Of a stretch of 64,000 bases of DNA, positions 19,031-28,859 are shown in pieces. The position numbers were made by a program, and so were the translations under genes. The DNA comes from Rikenellaceae bacterium. Its GTDB lineage: Bacteria > Bacteroidota > Bacteroidia > Bacteroidales > Rikenellaceae. The first letter of the stretch is position 1; the number at the start of each line of letters is the position of its first letter. Under the pieces are notes generated by a model. It ran no database searches. It was given only the letters and a program-made list of their open reading frames with translations, and was not told the DNA's origin. The stretch covers positions 32,418 through 96,417 of the forward strand of contig JAJQEF010000013.1 of the NCBI GenBank assembly GCA_021201795.1, read 5' to 3'.

Positions 19031-19999
19031 ATGCTATATCCGTTAAAATTCGAACCTATATATAAAGAACGTATCTGGGGGGGCAACAGGCTAAGAGATA
19101 ATTACTTGAGAATGTGTCCCGACGACCGGCCGATAGGCGAAAGCTGGGAGCTGTCCGGACTCGACGGCGATCTGTCCGTTGTGACAAACGGAGAGCTTGC
19201 CGGGAATAATATCCAGGAACTTATCGAGATATATATGGGTGAACTCGTAGGTGACGCTGTTTTCGATAAATTCGGCATGGAATTCCCCGTGCTTGTCAAA
19301 CTTCTGGACGCAAGCGATATTCTTTCGGTACAGGTGCATCCCGGAGACGAACTTGCTGCGGAGAGGCACGGTGCTTACGGTAAAACCGAAATGTGGTACG
19401 TTATGGAGGCAGATGAAGATTCCTATATCTATTTGGGTTTCAGTAAAAATATCAGTAGGGAAGAATATATCGACCACCTTAATAACAAAACCATTCAGTC
19501 AGTTTTGAAAAAAGAAAAAGTTAAAAAAGGAGATATGTTCTATCTGCCTGCAGGAACGATACATGCGATTGGCAGCGGAGTGCTTCTTGCCGAAATACAG
19601 CAGACTTCCGACATTACTTACAGGCTCTATGACTGGGATAGAAAGGACAGTAAGGGGAAAATGAGGGATCTGCACACCGAACTTGCCGTGGATGCCCTTG
19701 ATTTCGGAAAACGAAACGATCTTTGCATCCGAACCGAATCTAAAAAAAACGAAGTTGTGGAAGCAGTTTCTTCCGAATTTTTCGTTACCAATATAATCGA
19801 GATGGATGGTGCTATGGAAAGAGATTATTCTTCTCTTGATTCCTTTGTAATTTACCAGTGTCTGGAAGGTGAAATTTTTATCGAAACCGAAGGCGGAATG
19901 GAATATATGATGGATGCGGAGACGGTTCTTCTGCCTGCGGTTTTTAACTATGCGGTTATTAAGGGAAAAGGAAAATTCCTTGAAGTATATATAAAATAA
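19031..19999 (+). CDS. manA: Mannose-6-phosphate isomerase, class I
   Basis: Zinc isomerase linking fructose-6-phosphate and mannose-6-phosphate. The 322-residue protein is of the short Bacillus-like type. Zinc ligands lie in SVQVHPGDELA and the following KTEMWYVM, and the catalytic domain contains PAGTIHAIGSGVLLAEIQQ (His ligand). TAAATTTG at 18993-19000 is a likely -7 element. The next gene follows after 6 bases. Confidence 0.93.
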   Translation: MLYPLKFEPIYKERIWGGNRLRDNYLRMCPDDRPIGESWELSGLDGDLSVVTNGELAGNNIQELIEIYMGELVGDAVFDKFGMEFPVLVKLLDASDILSVQVHPGDELAAERHGAYGKTEMWYVMEADEDSYIYLGFSKNISREEYIDHLNNKTIQSVLKKEKVKKGDMFYLPAGTIHAIGSGVLLAEIQQTSDITYRLYDWDRKDSKGKMRDLHTELAVDALDFGKRNDLCIRTESKKNEVVEAVSSEFFVTNIIEMDGAMERDYSSLDSFVIYQCLEGEIFIETEGGMEYMMDAETVLLPAVFNYAVIKGKGKFLEVYIK

Positions 20000-20005
20000 A
20001 TTCAA

Positions 20006-20443
20006 ATGGGATATAACGAGGAGAAACAGCGTCAGTTGGATGTACGTTATCTGCGTATGGCCAAAATATGGTCCGAGAACTCGTATTGTGTAAGACGTAA
20101 GGTAGGGGCATTAATCGTTAAGGATAAGATGATAATTTCAGACGGATTTAACGGTACCCCGTCAGGATTCGAAAATATATGCGAAGATGCGGAAGGCAAA
20201 ACAAAATCCTATGTGCTTCATGCCGAGGCTAATGCCATAACTAAAGTTGCTAAATCGGGCAACAGCAGCGAGGGTGCGACGCTGTATATAACTTCTTCCC
20301 CGTGTATGGAGTGCTCGAAACTTATAATACAATCCGGTATTAAACGCGTTGTATATTGCGACGAATACCACACACTCGAAGGAGTGGACCTTCTTAAACG
20401 TGTAGGAATAGAGACTGCCTGGGTTGAATTAGATTGCAGATAA
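20006..20443 (+). CDS. dCMP deaminase (ComEB family)
   Basis: Zinc deaminase of 145 residues, predicted to convert dCMP to dUMP for dTMP synthesis. It shows RRKVGALIVKD, the substrate loop GFNGTPSGFEN, HAEANAI and SSPCMECSKLI (zinc ligands). The name ComEB comes from Bacillus; a competence role should not be assumed here. Its last 15 bases overlap the 3' end of ispD on the opposite strand. Confidence 0.93.
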   Translation: MGYNEEKQRQLDVRYLRMAKIWSENSYCVRRKVGALIVKDKMIISDGFNGTPSGFENICEDAEGKTKSYVLHAEANAITKVAKSGNSSEGATLYITSSPCMECSKLIIQSGIKRVVYCDEYHTLEGVDLLKRVGIETAWVELDCR

Positions 20444-21097
20444 TATGGCTTCGGCGATTATCATATCAGCCGGAGTAGTAAGTTTTATATTCAGTGGATC
20501 CCCGTCCGTTATATGGATTGCATATCCTTTTTTCTCTGCAACACTGGCATCGTCGGTAAATTCCGGTGAAAATTCAGTGTCGTAGGAATCCATAATTATT
20601 CTTTTTTTAAAAAACTGCGGAGTCTGTACTGCATAAAGTCCGCTGCGGTCGACGATTTTATTTTCCGTGTCTGTATATCTTCTTAATGAGTCCGATACAG
20701 GAACAGCAGGAATGGCGCACCCGTATTGCTCAGCCGTAAGTTTTGTAGAGGTAATTACTTTTTCCGTGACTAAAGGACGCACGCCGTCATGGATACCTAT
20801 TATATTGCAGTATGAAGCACGCTTTAAACCATTTTTAACGGAATCGAACCTGTTGTCTCCTCCGAAGGTTATGTCGTGAGGTATATTGAAGTTATATTCC
20901 AGACATAACTTCTTCCACAAAGATAATTCGCTGCTGGGTATAACAAGGATTATTCGGGAATCTTTAAGGGCATTATGAAATTTCTCGATAGTGTGCATAA
21001 GAACTGGCCTGCCCTTTAACAACGCGAACTGTTTGGGGACAGGACCGCCCATCCTGGAGCCTCTACCGCTGGCGACGATTATTATACCGGTTTTCAT
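20429..21097 (-). CDS. ispD: 2-C-methyl-D-erythritol 4-phosphate cytidylyltransferase
   Basis: Makes CDP-methylerythritol in the non-mevalonate isoprenoid pathway. The 222 residues have the CTP-binding ASGRGSRMGGPVPKQF with the catalytic Arg and Lys. The HDGVRPLV motif follows, and the C-terminal part contains TDDASVAE and GDPLNIKLTTPADM. The start overlaps the stop of the upstream epimerase by four bases, so this is the last gene of a four-gene minus-strand group starting with the M23 gene. Confidence 0.95.
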   Translation of the reverse strand: MKTGIIIVASGRGSRMGGPVPKQFALLKGRPVLMHTIEKFHNALKDSRIILVIPSSELSLWKKLCLEYNFNIPHDITFGGDNRFDSVKNGLKRASYCNIIGIHDGVRPLVTEKVITSTKLTAEQYGCAIPAVPVSDSLRRYTDTENKIVDRSGLYAVQTPQFFKKRIIMDSYDTEFSPEFTDDASVAEKKGYAIHITDGDPLNIKLTTPADMIIAEAILSAI

Positions 21098-22113
21098 TTT
21101 CTTGTATCTTTTAGATATGAATCTGCCATGTAGCCTATGGATTCTTTTACCGGTCTGAATTTGTATCCGGTAAGCCGAGTGATTGCACTATTATCGTAGT
21201 AGGTTCTGCATGCGGCTATTTCAGCGATATTTTGAGAAAAGGGATTATCCATGTGTCCGAGTCCGGAGATTATTTCCGCTGCCTTACTGAAAAAATTAAG
21301 TGTTTTTTTTCCTATTTTCATACGAGGAGGTTTTTTACCTACTGCGTTGGTAATCATTATCATTAGTTCCCTGAAACTTATATTCTCGGAAGATACGATG
21401 AATCTTCGTCCTACTGCTTCCGGTATTTCGGATAGTCGTATCATAACAGAAGCTACATCCCTTACATCTACGAAACCGCTTCCCCCCGGAGGATAAACTG
21501 CAACTCCCTTGGCGATAGTGGCAAACATCAAAGGGGTGCCGTACTCCTTCCAGTTGCCCGGACCCAGAATGACAGATGGATTTACTATAACGGTTTTAAG
21601 TCCGCTGTTGTGTCCGCGCCATACTTCGTTCTCGGAATAAAATTTACTGATCGCGTATGGCGCCCAGTTTGAGATATTATCAGGATAAGAGTTCTCGTCC
21701 GTGATTTTTTCCGGTTCCGAGCCCAATGCCGCAACCGAACTTACGTGAATAAGTTTATCGACCCCGGCATCCATACATGAATTTACTACATGGTGTGTAA
21801 TATCCGTATTGAGTGCTATAAGATTATCAGTTCCATCATTCATCGAAACGCCTGCTGCGCAGTGAAAGATCATGTCGGTACCCTGAAAGGCTTCGGTGAG
21901 TTCATGGGGATTCATAAAGTCCGCTTTAATAATTTTAAGTTCAGGTTCCGCACCGAGGTAGGAATATAATTTTTTCATTGATTCCGGATTTCTCACTATA
22001 AGCACCGGATTAACACCCAGTGTGAGAAGTTGCGATACAAGTTCGCGCCCGAGCATTCCCGTGCCGCCTGTTACTGCAACTGTTTTATGATTTAATTCGC
22101 TTACAGTGTCCAT
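21094..22113 (-). CDS. NAD-dependent epimerase/dehydratase (DFR-like extended SDR)
   Basis: Extended short-chain dehydrogenase, about 339 residues from MDTVSELNHK. Rossmann motif VTGGTGMLGRELV, the middle HVSSVAALG and the catalytic PYAISKFYSE (YxxxK) are present. It resembles dihydroflavonol-reductase-like proteins widespread in Bacteroidota; substrate unknown. The longer open frame adds 22 residues lying over the neighbouring gene, and the internal start fits the family better. Confidence 0.82.
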   Translation of the reverse strand: MDTVSELNHKTVAVTGGTGMLGRELVSQLLTLGVNPVLIVRNPESMKKLYSYLGAEPELKIIKADFMNPHELTEAFQGTDMIFHCAAGVSMNDGTDNLIALNTDITHHVVNSCMDAGVDKLIHVSSVAALGSEPEKITDENSYPDNISNWAPYAISKFYSENEVWRGHNSGLKTVIVNPSVILGPGNWKEYGTPLMFATIAKGVAVYPPGGSGFVDVRDVASVMIRLSEIPEAVGRRFIVSSENISFRELMIMITNAVGKKPPRMKIGKKTLNFFSKAAEIISGLGHMDNPFSQNIAEIAACRTYYDNSAITRLTGYKFRPVKESIGYMADSYLKDTRK

Positions 22114-22523
22114 ATTATTTTTTTTCCGAAACCCAGTCTGTTGTCCGTAAGTTTCATAAACTCCGGAACCAGCACCCATAGATCGAGTTTCATTACCGCA
22201 GAAAAAGGGTATTTTTTGATATATCTTGTTTTAGCTTTATCAAAAAGCACGCCTTCCGGACGTTGCATTTTGCCGCATATCTGTAAACCCCGTATTTTGC
22301 CGACGACAGATGTTTCCAATACTATAGATGCAGCGACATCGCTGTTTTCGAGTCCCTGGGAAGCGTGTTTGGTTTCAGGTGAAGACGTAAAAACGAAGCA
22401 GTTTTCGCTGGACATCCATGCATAAAAAAGATTGGCACAATACGGGCGGTTATCCACGGCCGTAGCTAATGTCATGACATGATGTTCTTTTATAAAACGA
22501 ATAATTTCTTTATCAGGATCCAT
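22101..22523 (-). CDS. Pyridoxamine-phosphate-oxidase-fold flavin protein (YhbP-like)
   Basis: Small split-barrel protein of 140 residues. MTLATAVDNRPYCANLFYAW, the segment TKHASQGLENSDVAASIV and the RGLQICGKMQRPEG strand match YhbP/PNPOx-like proteins that bind FMN or related cofactors. No substrate can be named. The start overlaps the stop of the M23 gene (TAATG), which suggests coupled translation. Confidence 0.8.
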   Translation of the reverse strand: MDPDKEIIRFIKEHHVMTLATAVDNRPYCANLFYAWMSSENCFVFTSSPETKHASQGLENSDVAASIVLETSVVGKIRGLQICGKMQRPEGVLFDKAKTRYIKKYPFSAVMKLDLWVLVPEFMKLTDNRLGFGKKIIWTL

Positions 22524-23848
22524 TACCTGCCGTTTATATACATTGCCAGCGAGTCGGTCCTGAAAATAGCAGGTTCGCTTTTGATCGCTGCCAGTATTTC
22601 TGCCGGCTGGCTCTCACCTTCCAGGACGCCGAGAACAGCTTCTTTAACCATTGCAAAATGTGACTCATATTCAGATGCGATAGGTTCGGCAGGTTCGGTG
22701 TCTACTTTAAGCGGATCGATAGGTTTGCCGTTCTTCCATAATCTGAAATCGAGGTGAGGACCTGTCGCAAGTCCCGTAGAACCCACATATCCGATTAGTT
22801 CGCCCTGGCTGACCCTTTGCCCGACCTTAAGCCCGTTGGCGAATTTCTGTAAGTGTAAGTAGCCGGACTCAAGTCCCTGCGAATGTTTGATCTTTACAGT
22901 ATTACCTCCTTGAGAAGTATAGGTTCTCGAAGTTACGGTTCCGTCTGCTACTGCATACACAGGGGTTCCTGCGGGTGCAGCGTAATCCACACCATAGTGA
23001 GGTCTGCGGATCTTCAGAACGGGATGAAGTCTGGAGTGTGAGAATGTAGACGATATGCGCGAATAACTAAGCGGAGCCTTAAGCAGATTCTGGCGAAGGC
23101 TGTTGCCGTTCTCATCCCAGAATTTGATTTTTCCGTCCAGTTCGAAAGGTATCGCATAATATTTTTTGCCGTTGTTCACGAACCATGCTCCGAGGATGCT
23201 GCCGATTCCGACCTTAATTGAATCCACATAATTTTCCTCGAATACTATCTTAAATTTATCTCCCTTCTGGAGGCCGAAAAAATCGATGCTCCATGCATAT
23301 ATTTCCGAAAGTTCCATAGCCAGAGCAGGGGATATATCATTGTCCACCATGGCGTTCCATAAAGAGCTGCTTATTTCTGCTTCCGCCACTCTCGTCTCGG
23401 ATATAATATCTTTGCTGTCGTTTCTAACCGTGATAGAATCTCCGAATGAGAATACCACGTATTCGATTTTGTTTTTTTCATACACGAAATGGCTCAGCCG
23501 TGCGGTAGTATCCTGTGTCAGAAATGCTTTATAGCCATTGCCTCCGCGGATGGATTTTACGTTGAACACATTCTCCGAGGCCTTGACTGCGGAATCGATT
23601 TCCACTGCGGATAGTCCATACCTGTCTAAGATTACCGACAGGCTCTCTCCGGATTTTACTATGTCTTCCTGAATGCTGTAACTGTCGGCACAAATGCCGT
23701 AGAGAAGATTTTCAGGAATATCCTCGGAAAAAATTTCTGTGAGGTCGGGGTATTCTTCCGTATAATTTGATTTGCGGATTATTACAACTGTGAGCAGAAT
23801 GAGGCACACTGCCGCAAGCGCTCCGGAGACGATTTTTCTCTTGTTCAT
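22523..23848 (-). CDS. M23-family peptidoglycan endopeptidase-like protein
   Basis: About 441 residues. An N-terminal membrane anchor or signal (residues 4-24) is followed by a linker domain and a C-terminal LytM/M23 domain with RPHYGVDYAAPAG (HxxxD zinc motif), SGYLHLQKFANGL and GPHLDFRLW. The usual HLHF is HLDF here, replacing one active-site His by Asp. As far as I recall this variant is frequent in Bacteroidota, so activity is uncertain. Start MNKRKIV chosen eight codons inside the longest frame because the hydrophobic stretch follows directly. Confidence 0.87.
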   Translation of the reverse strand: MNKRKIVSGALAAVCLILLTVVIIRKSNYTEEYPDLTEIFSEDIPENLLYGICADSYSIQEDIVKSGESLSVILDRYGLSAVEIDSAVKASENVFNVKSIRGGNGYKAFLTQDTTARLSHFVYEKNKIEYVVFSFGDSITVRNDSKDIISETRVAEAEISSSLWNAMVDNDISPALAMELSEIYAWSIDFFGLQKGDKFKIVFEENYVDSIKVGIGSILGAWFVNNGKKYYAIPFELDGKIKFWDENGNSLRQNLLKAPLSYSRISSTFSHSRLHPVLKIRRPHYGVDYAAPAGTPVYAVADGTVTSRTYTSQGGNTVKIKHSQGLESGYLHLQKFANGLKVGQRVSQGELIGYVGSTGLATGPHLDFRLWKNGKPIDPLKVDTEPAEPIASEYESHFAMVKEAVLGVLEGESQPAEILAAIKSEPAIFRTDSLAMYINGR

Positions 23849-23938
23849 ATCGGACAAAAAGTTTGTATGCAAATATAAGTTATTTTTGAAGTAATATTTC
23901 TATCTTCGTTACGTTTTCTAAAAAAACAAAACGTATTT

Positions 23939-25492
23939 ATGAGTAGTGTTAGTATATTGTGGGTAGACGACGAGATTGAATTGTTAAAACCTCATATTTT
24001 ATTTCTTCAGAACAAAGGCTACGATGTCGAGACCTGCAATAACGGTTACGACGCTCTGGAAATTATACAGACAAAACCTTTCGACCTAATAATCCTGGAT
24101 GAAATGATGCCGGGTATGACCGGCTTGGAGACGCTTCCTAAAATAAAAGAGATAAGACCTATGACCCCTGTCATTATGGTCACCAAGAGCGAAGAAGAAA
24201 ATATAATGGATAAGGCCGTAGGGTCAAACATTGCCGATTATATTATCAAGCCCGTGAACCCGAGCCAGGTATTGCTTTCGATCAAAAAGAACGTCCACCA
24301 GCATCAGCTTGTTACCGAGAAGACCACTGCGGATTACAGGTCCGAATTCGGCAATATAAGCTCGTCTTTCTCGAGTGCGGATAATTTCCAGGACTGGGTC
24401 AATATATATAAGAAACTGGTGAATTGGGATATCCAGCTTATCGAATCGGAGGATCGCGGGATCCGGGAGATATTCTCTTATCAGATAGACGAGGCTAACA
24501 ACGAGTTCGCCAAATTTATTAAACGGGAATATGCGAATTGGTTCAATGATAAAAATAACGAAAGGCCGGTACTATCGCATAATCTGATGCGTACCAAGAT
24601 ATTCCCGATAGCGGACAAAAATGAGAAGACTACGATGCTTCTTATCGATAATTTTCGTTATGACCAGTGGAAAATGGTCGCACCGGGATTGAACAATTAT
24701 TTTCAGGTGGAGAATGAAGATTTTTATTGCAGTATTCTTCCGACTGCCACCCAATATGCCCGGAATGCAATCTTTGCAGGACTTACTCCGTTGGCGATAG
24801 ATAAAATAATGCCCGACCTGTGGCTTAACTACAGCGAGGATGGCGGAAAAAATAAATACGAAGAAGATTTTCTTCGCCGGCAGCTTCAGACTTACGGCAA
24901 GAATTACAAATGGGTATTTGAAAAACTGGTAAGGCCCGAGGCAAGTAAAAGACTTATCGATAATATAAGTAAGATTTATAACGCTGATTTTTCCGTAATA
25001 GTTTACAATTTCCTTGATATTCTGTCACATGCGAGAACCGAAACCGATATTATAAGGGAGCTGGCCGAAGATGAGGCCGCGTTCCGTTCGCTTACACGAT
25101 CATGGTTCGAACATTCGGATCTTTTCGAGATTCTCAAGATGCTGGCAGAAAGAAAGCATAAGGTCATAATAACGTCGGATCACGGAACCATAAGGGTGGA
25201 GAACCCTGTCCGTATACAGGGTGACCGGGAAACTTCCACTAATATCAGGTATAAGACGGGACGTAATCTCAAATACAACAGTAAGGAAGTATACGAGGTA
25301 ACCAAGCCGGAGTCGATACATTTGCCGAAATCGAATTTAAGTTCTACTTATGTATTCGCTTATAACCGGGACTTCTTGGCCTATCCGAATAATTACAACT
25401 ATTACGTAAGGTATTACAAGAGTACCTTCCAGCACGGAGGAATTTCGTTGGAAGAAATGCTGGTGCCGTTTATCGTGTTGAACCCTAAATAA
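23939..25492 (+). CDS. porX: PorX-type response regulator with PglZ domain
   Basis: Two-component response regulator of 517 residues. Receiver domain at 1-125 with phospho-acceptor Asp54 in DLIILDEMMPG and acidic pocket at WVDDE. A helical linker is followed by a PglZ alkaline-phosphatase-fold domain from about 200 to the end, with ITSDHGTIRVENP as the metal-binding part. Known PorX proteins partner with the histidine kinase PorY and affect type IX secretion through a sigma factor. porY is not in the window, as is usual. The presence of porX suggests that the organism has type IX secretion. Confidence 0.92.
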   Translation: MSSVSILWVDDEIELLKPHILFLQNKGYDVETCNNGYDALEIIQTKPFDLIILDEMMPGMTGLETLPKIKEIRPMTPVIMVTKSEEENIMDKAVGSNIADYIIKPVNPSQVLLSIKKNVHQHQLVTEKTTADYRSEFGNISSSFSSADNFQDWVNIYKKLVNWDIQLIESEDRGIREIFSYQIDEANNEFAKFIKREYANWFNDKNNERPVLSHNLMRTKIFPIADKNEKTTMLLIDNFRYDQWKMVAPGLNNYFQVENEDFYCSILPTATQYARNAIFAGLTPLAIDKIMPDLWLNYSEDGGKNKYEEDFLRRQLQTYGKNYKWVFEKLVRPEASKRLIDNISKIYNADFSVIVYNFLDILSHARTETDIIRELAEDEAAFRSLTRSWFEHSDLFEILKMLAERKHKVIITSDHGTIRVENPVRIQGDRETSTNIRYKTGRNLKYNSKEVYEVTKPESIHLPKSNLSSTYVFAYNRDFLAYPNNYNYYVRYYKSTFQHGGISLEEMLVPFIVLNPK

Positions 25493-25525
25493 AACAGGTT
25501 TTTTTCCGCAAACGTTTTATTTGAC

Positions 25526-25533
25526 TATCTTTG
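25526..25533 (+). promoter_or_regulatory. obgE -7 element TATCTTTG
   Basis: TATCTTTG fits TAnnTTTG and lies 20 bases before obgE. A -33 TTTG is not clear at the expected spacing. Confidence 0.6.
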
Positions 25534-25552
25534 CAGTCTTTAAGTAGATAAT

Positions 25553-26545
25553 ATGGCATCATCCAATTTTGTTGATTATGTGAAGATATTCTGCCGTTCA
25601 GGAAGCGGCGGCGGCGGCTCGCGTCATTTCCGGAGGGAAAAATTCGTGGAATTCGGAGGTCCTGACGGTGGAGACGGAGGCGAAGGCGGAAGCGTGATCC
25701 TTAAAGGCAACTCTCAGTATTGGACGCTGATACACCTTAAATATAAACGCCATATATTTGCTGAAAACGGAGAACATGGTCACGGAGCGAGGTGCCATGG
25801 TAAAAACGGGAAGGATTCAATTATCGAGGTTCCTCTCGGAACAGTGGCACGCGATGCAGAGACCGGTGAGATCGTCGGTGAAGTTACCGAAGATAAACAG
25901 GAGGTCGTTATTCTTAAAGGCGGCCGCGGAGGTTTGGGCAACTGGCATTTCAGGACAGCTACCAATCAGGCCCCCAGATATGCACAGGAAGGAGAGGAGT
26001 GTAAAGAAGGTTTATATATACTGGAGCTTAAGGTTCTTGCGGACGTGGGGCTCGTAGGGTTCCCGAACGCGGGGAAGTCCACTCTTTTATCCGTTGTATC
26101 CGCCGCCAAGCCTAAAATTGCTAATTATGCGTTTACCACGCTGGAACCTAATCTGGGCATAGTCTCTTACCGGGATCACAGATCGTTCGTGATGGCTGAT
26201 ATTCCAGGAATAATCGAAGATGCACATGAAGGAAGAGGCTTGGGAACCAGATTCTTAAGGCATATCGAAAGAAATTCGATACTACTGTTTATGATCCCTG
26301 CGGATTCCAAAGATATTTATACTGAATATGAAGTTCTCCTTAATGAACTTAAACAATATAATCCGGAACTTCTCGACAAAGAACGCCTGCTTGCAATAAC
26401 CAAATGCGACATGCTCGACGAAGAGTTGGCGGAAGAAATAAAGAACAGTAAACTGCCGGATATTCCGTATGTAATGATATCGTCCGTGACCGGTGCCGGA
26501 ATCGACAGGCTCAAAGATATGGTATGGGATGCTCTTCATAGATAA
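25553..26545 (+). CDS. obgE: GTPase Obg
   Basis: Essential ribosome-associated GTPase involved in 50S assembly and stress control. The 330 residues comprise the glycine-rich Obg fold (1-158, with repeated GGDGG/GGRGG motifs) and the G domain with GFPNAGKST (G1), [14 protein letters not shown] (G3) and TKCDM (G4). The variable C-terminal OCT domain is lacking, as in many Bacteroidota. tgt begins 5 bases later, and the obgE-tgt-lptG order implies one transcript. Confidence 0.96.
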   Translation: MASSNFVDYVKIFCRSGSGGGGSRHFRREKFVEFGGPDGGDGGEGGSVILKGNSQYWTLIHLKYKRHIFAENGEHGHGARCHGKNGKDSIIEVPLGTVARDAETGEIVGEVTEDKQEVVILKGGRGGLGNWHFRTATNQAPRYAQEGEECKEGLYILELKVLADVGLVGFPNAGKSTLLSVVSAAKPKIANYAFTTLEPNLGIVSYRDHRSFVMADIPGIIEDAHEGRGLGTRFLRHIERNSILLFMIPADSKDIYTEYEVLLNELKQYNPELLDKERLLAITKCDMLDEELAEEIKNSKLPDIPYVMISSVTGAGIDRLKDMVWDALHR

Positions 26546-26550
26546 CACCG

Positions 26551-27681
26551 ATGGATTTCACGCTTCAACATAGAGACAAAGAAACCAAAGCGCGTGCGGG
26601 AGAGATAATTACTGCGCACGGCAGAATAGAGACACCCATATTTATGCCGGTAGGAACTGTCGGTAGTGTGAAAGGGGTATTTCACCGTGATTTATCCGAA
26701 GAAGTAAAAGCGGAAATAATACTCGGAAATACTTATCATTTATATCTGCGTCCAGGTACTGAAATCCTCGAGAAGGCCGGAGGTCTTCACAGATTTTCTG
26801 CATGGGACAAACCCATACTCACGGACAGCGGTGGATTTCAGGTATTTTCGCTCGCGGAGAATCGTAAAATTTCGGAGAAGGGATGCGAGTTCAGATCGCA
26901 CATAGACGGATCCAAACATCTATTTACTCCGGAATCCGTTGTCGATATTCAGCGTTCCATAGGAGCAGATTTTATGATGGCATTCGACGAATGCCCTCCG
27001 GGAACAGCGGAGTACGGTTATGCGTCGAAATCGCTCGATCTTACCAACAGGTGGCTGGAAAGATGTTTTAACCGTTACGAACAGACATCCGGAAAATACG
27101 GATACGAGCAAACGCTTGTTCCTATTGTTCAGGGATGCACCTATCCTGAGCTGAGAATTAAGTCAGCGGAATACGTGAAACGATTCAATGCCGGTGCTTA
27201 TGCAATTGGAGGTCTTGCCGTAGGCGAGCCTGCTCCGGAGATGTACGAGATGATCGAAGCGGTAAACGAAATCCTGCCTGAAGACAGGCCGCGTTACCTT
27301 ATGGGCGTGGGCACTCCTGTGAATATTCTTGAAGCTATATCCAGGGGTATCGATATGTTCGATTGTGTGATGCCCACCCGAAACGGACGAAACGGCATGT
27401 TGTTCACCATTGAGGGGATAATAAATATTCGCAATAACAAGTGGAAAGACGATTTTTCCCCGATAGATACTAACGGAACATGTTTTGCCGACCATATATA
27501 TACGAAGGCGTATCTGCGCCATCTGACGATAGCCGGTGAGATGCTGGCAGCCCAGATAGCCAGTATGCATAATCTGGCCTTCTATCTGTGGCTGGTAAAA
27601 CAGAGTCGCGAGCATATAATTGCTGGCGATTTCTCTCAGTGGAAGGAAACGATGGTACCAAAACTGTCACAAAGACTGTAA
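26551..27681 (+). CDS. tgt: tRNA-guanine transglycosylase (queuine/preQ1)
   Basis: Exchanges guanine-34 for preQ1 in tRNAs with GUN anticodons. The 376 residues include the catalytic-Asp segment LTDSGGFQVFSL, ADFMMAFDECPPG, YAIGGLAVGE, the nucleophile segment MFDCVMPTRNGRNG and SMHNLAFY. The usual zinc signature CxCxxC is not intact: the aligned stretch reads NGTCFADHIY, so only one of the three Cys remains, with the later His kept. See findings. Length and the rest of the barrel are normal. Confidence 0.94.
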   Translation: MDFTLQHRDKETKARAGEIITAHGRIETPIFMPVGTVGSVKGVFHRDLSEEVKAEIILGNTYHLYLRPGTEILEKAGGLHRFSAWDKPILTDSGGFQVFSLAENRKISEKGCEFRSHIDGSKHLFTPESVVDIQRSIGADFMMAFDECPPGTAEYGYASKSLDLTNRWLERCFNRYEQTSGKYGYEQTLVPIVQGCTYPELRIKSAEYVKRFNAGAYAIGGLAVGEPAPEMYEMIEAVNEILPEDRPRYLMGVGTPVNILEAISRGIDMFDCVMPTRNGRNGMLFTIEGIINIRNNKWKDDFSPIDTNGTCFADHIYTKAYLRHLTIAGEMLAAQIASMHNLAFYLWLVKQSREHIIAGDFSQWKETMVPKLSQRL

Positions 27682-27682
27682 G

Positions 27683-28777
27683 ATGGATAATTACAAAGTA
27701 CAAATACTAGACCGCTACATTATAAGAAAATTCCTCGGAACGTACGTGTTTACCATTGGATTGATAATAGTCGTAATGGTAATATTTGATTTCGCTGAGA
27801 AACTCGATGACTTTACGGAACTTAAGGCCCCAATGTCTCAGATAGCTTTCAAGTATTACCTTAATTTTATTCCTTTCTTTATAAATCAGTTCAGCGGACT
27901 AATAACCTTTATTGCCGTAATTTTCTTTACTTCCAAAATGGCGTATAATACGGAAGTTATCGCGATTTTGTCGAGCGGTGTCAGTTTTAAGAGGTTCCTT
28001 TATCCTTATTTTTTATCTTCATTGGTTATCACGATAGTAAGTCTCGTATTGAATCTTTTCGTCATACCGGTCTCTAACCAACACAGAATAGAGTTTGAGT
28101 CCCAATATCTAAAAAAGAGCAGTCGTAGTACGTTTGAAAAGCATATTTACAGACAGGTTACACCAGGTACGTTCGCATACGTAAGGGAGTACAGGGGACA
28201 GACGCAGAGGGCTTCGTTCCTTGCTTTGGAAACCTACGATAACGGTGCGATAGTATCTTCTTTGGAGGCGGCAAATCCGAGATTTAACGAAGAAACTCAG
28301 AGATGGACAGCTCCCGAATACGTCCAACGCTATTTCGACGAGGAAACCGAATATTTCGAGAGGAAAAAGAATCTGGATACGATGATAAACCTCACTTCAG
28401 AGGAACTCGGCAAGGTGCAGAACCTTATACAAACGATGAATTATAAGGATTTGAATAACTTTATAAAGCAGCAGAAATTAAAGGGCTCGGATATGGTTGA
28501 GGTTTTCGAAGTGGAAAAATACAGCCGTGTGGCATATCCCGCCGCGACCTTCGTATTATCTCTCATAGGCGTCTCACTTTCATCCAGAAAGGTCAGGGGA
28601 GGTACCGGTCTTCATATAGGTATAGGATTTACGCTTTGTGCTGTTTATATCCTGATGATGAAATTCGCAGAGGAATTTGCCAAGGGGGGAGTACTGCCGC
28701 CTTTGTTGTCAGTATGGCTTCCCAATATAATATTTGCAGTCATCGCGATTTATCTTTACAAAAAAGCACCGAAATAA
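27683..28777 (+). CDS. lptG: LptF/LptG-family permease
   Basis: Inner-membrane subunit (YjgP/YjgQ family) of the lipopolysaccharide export ABC complex. The 364 residues contain membrane segments near 20-40, 60-80 and 100-130. A soluble beta-jellyroll middle part (about 140-265) follows, then three C-terminal helices including AYPAATFVLSLIGVSLSSRK. The start MDNYKVQILDRYIIRKF, one base after the tgt stop, was preferred because it begins at the family's ILDRYI motif. Whether it is LptF or LptG cannot be told from one gene; the G name is by similarity. Confidence 0.85.
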   Translation: MDNYKVQILDRYIIRKFLGTYVFTIGLIIVVMVIFDFAEKLDDFTELKAPMSQIAFKYYLNFIPFFINQFSGLITFIAVIFFTSKMAYNTEVIAILSSGVSFKRFLYPYFLSSLVITIVSLVLNLFVIPVSNQHRIEFESQYLKKSSRSTFEKHIYRQVTPGTFAYVREYRGQTQRASFLALETYDNGAIVSSLEAANPRFNEETQRWTAPEYVQRYFDEETEYFERKKNLDTMINLTSEELGKVQNLIQTMNYKDLNNFIKQQKLKGSDMVEVFEVEKYSRVAYPAATFVLSLIGVSLSSRKVRGGTGLHIGIGFTLCAVYILMMKFAEEFAKGGVLPPLLSVWLPNIIFAVIAIYLYKKAPK

Positions 28778-28803
28778 CGGTACGGTTTATAATGATTAAT
28801 TTT

Positions 28804-28811
28804 TATATTTG
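28804..28811 (+). promoter_or_regulatory. tkt -7 element TATATTTG
   Basis: TATATTTG matches TAnnTTTG 49 bases before the transketolase start, in the gap after lptG. Confidence 0.6.
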
Positions 28812-28859
28812 TAGATACGAATTTTAGATACTAACCACAAATTAATAACATCAAGAATT

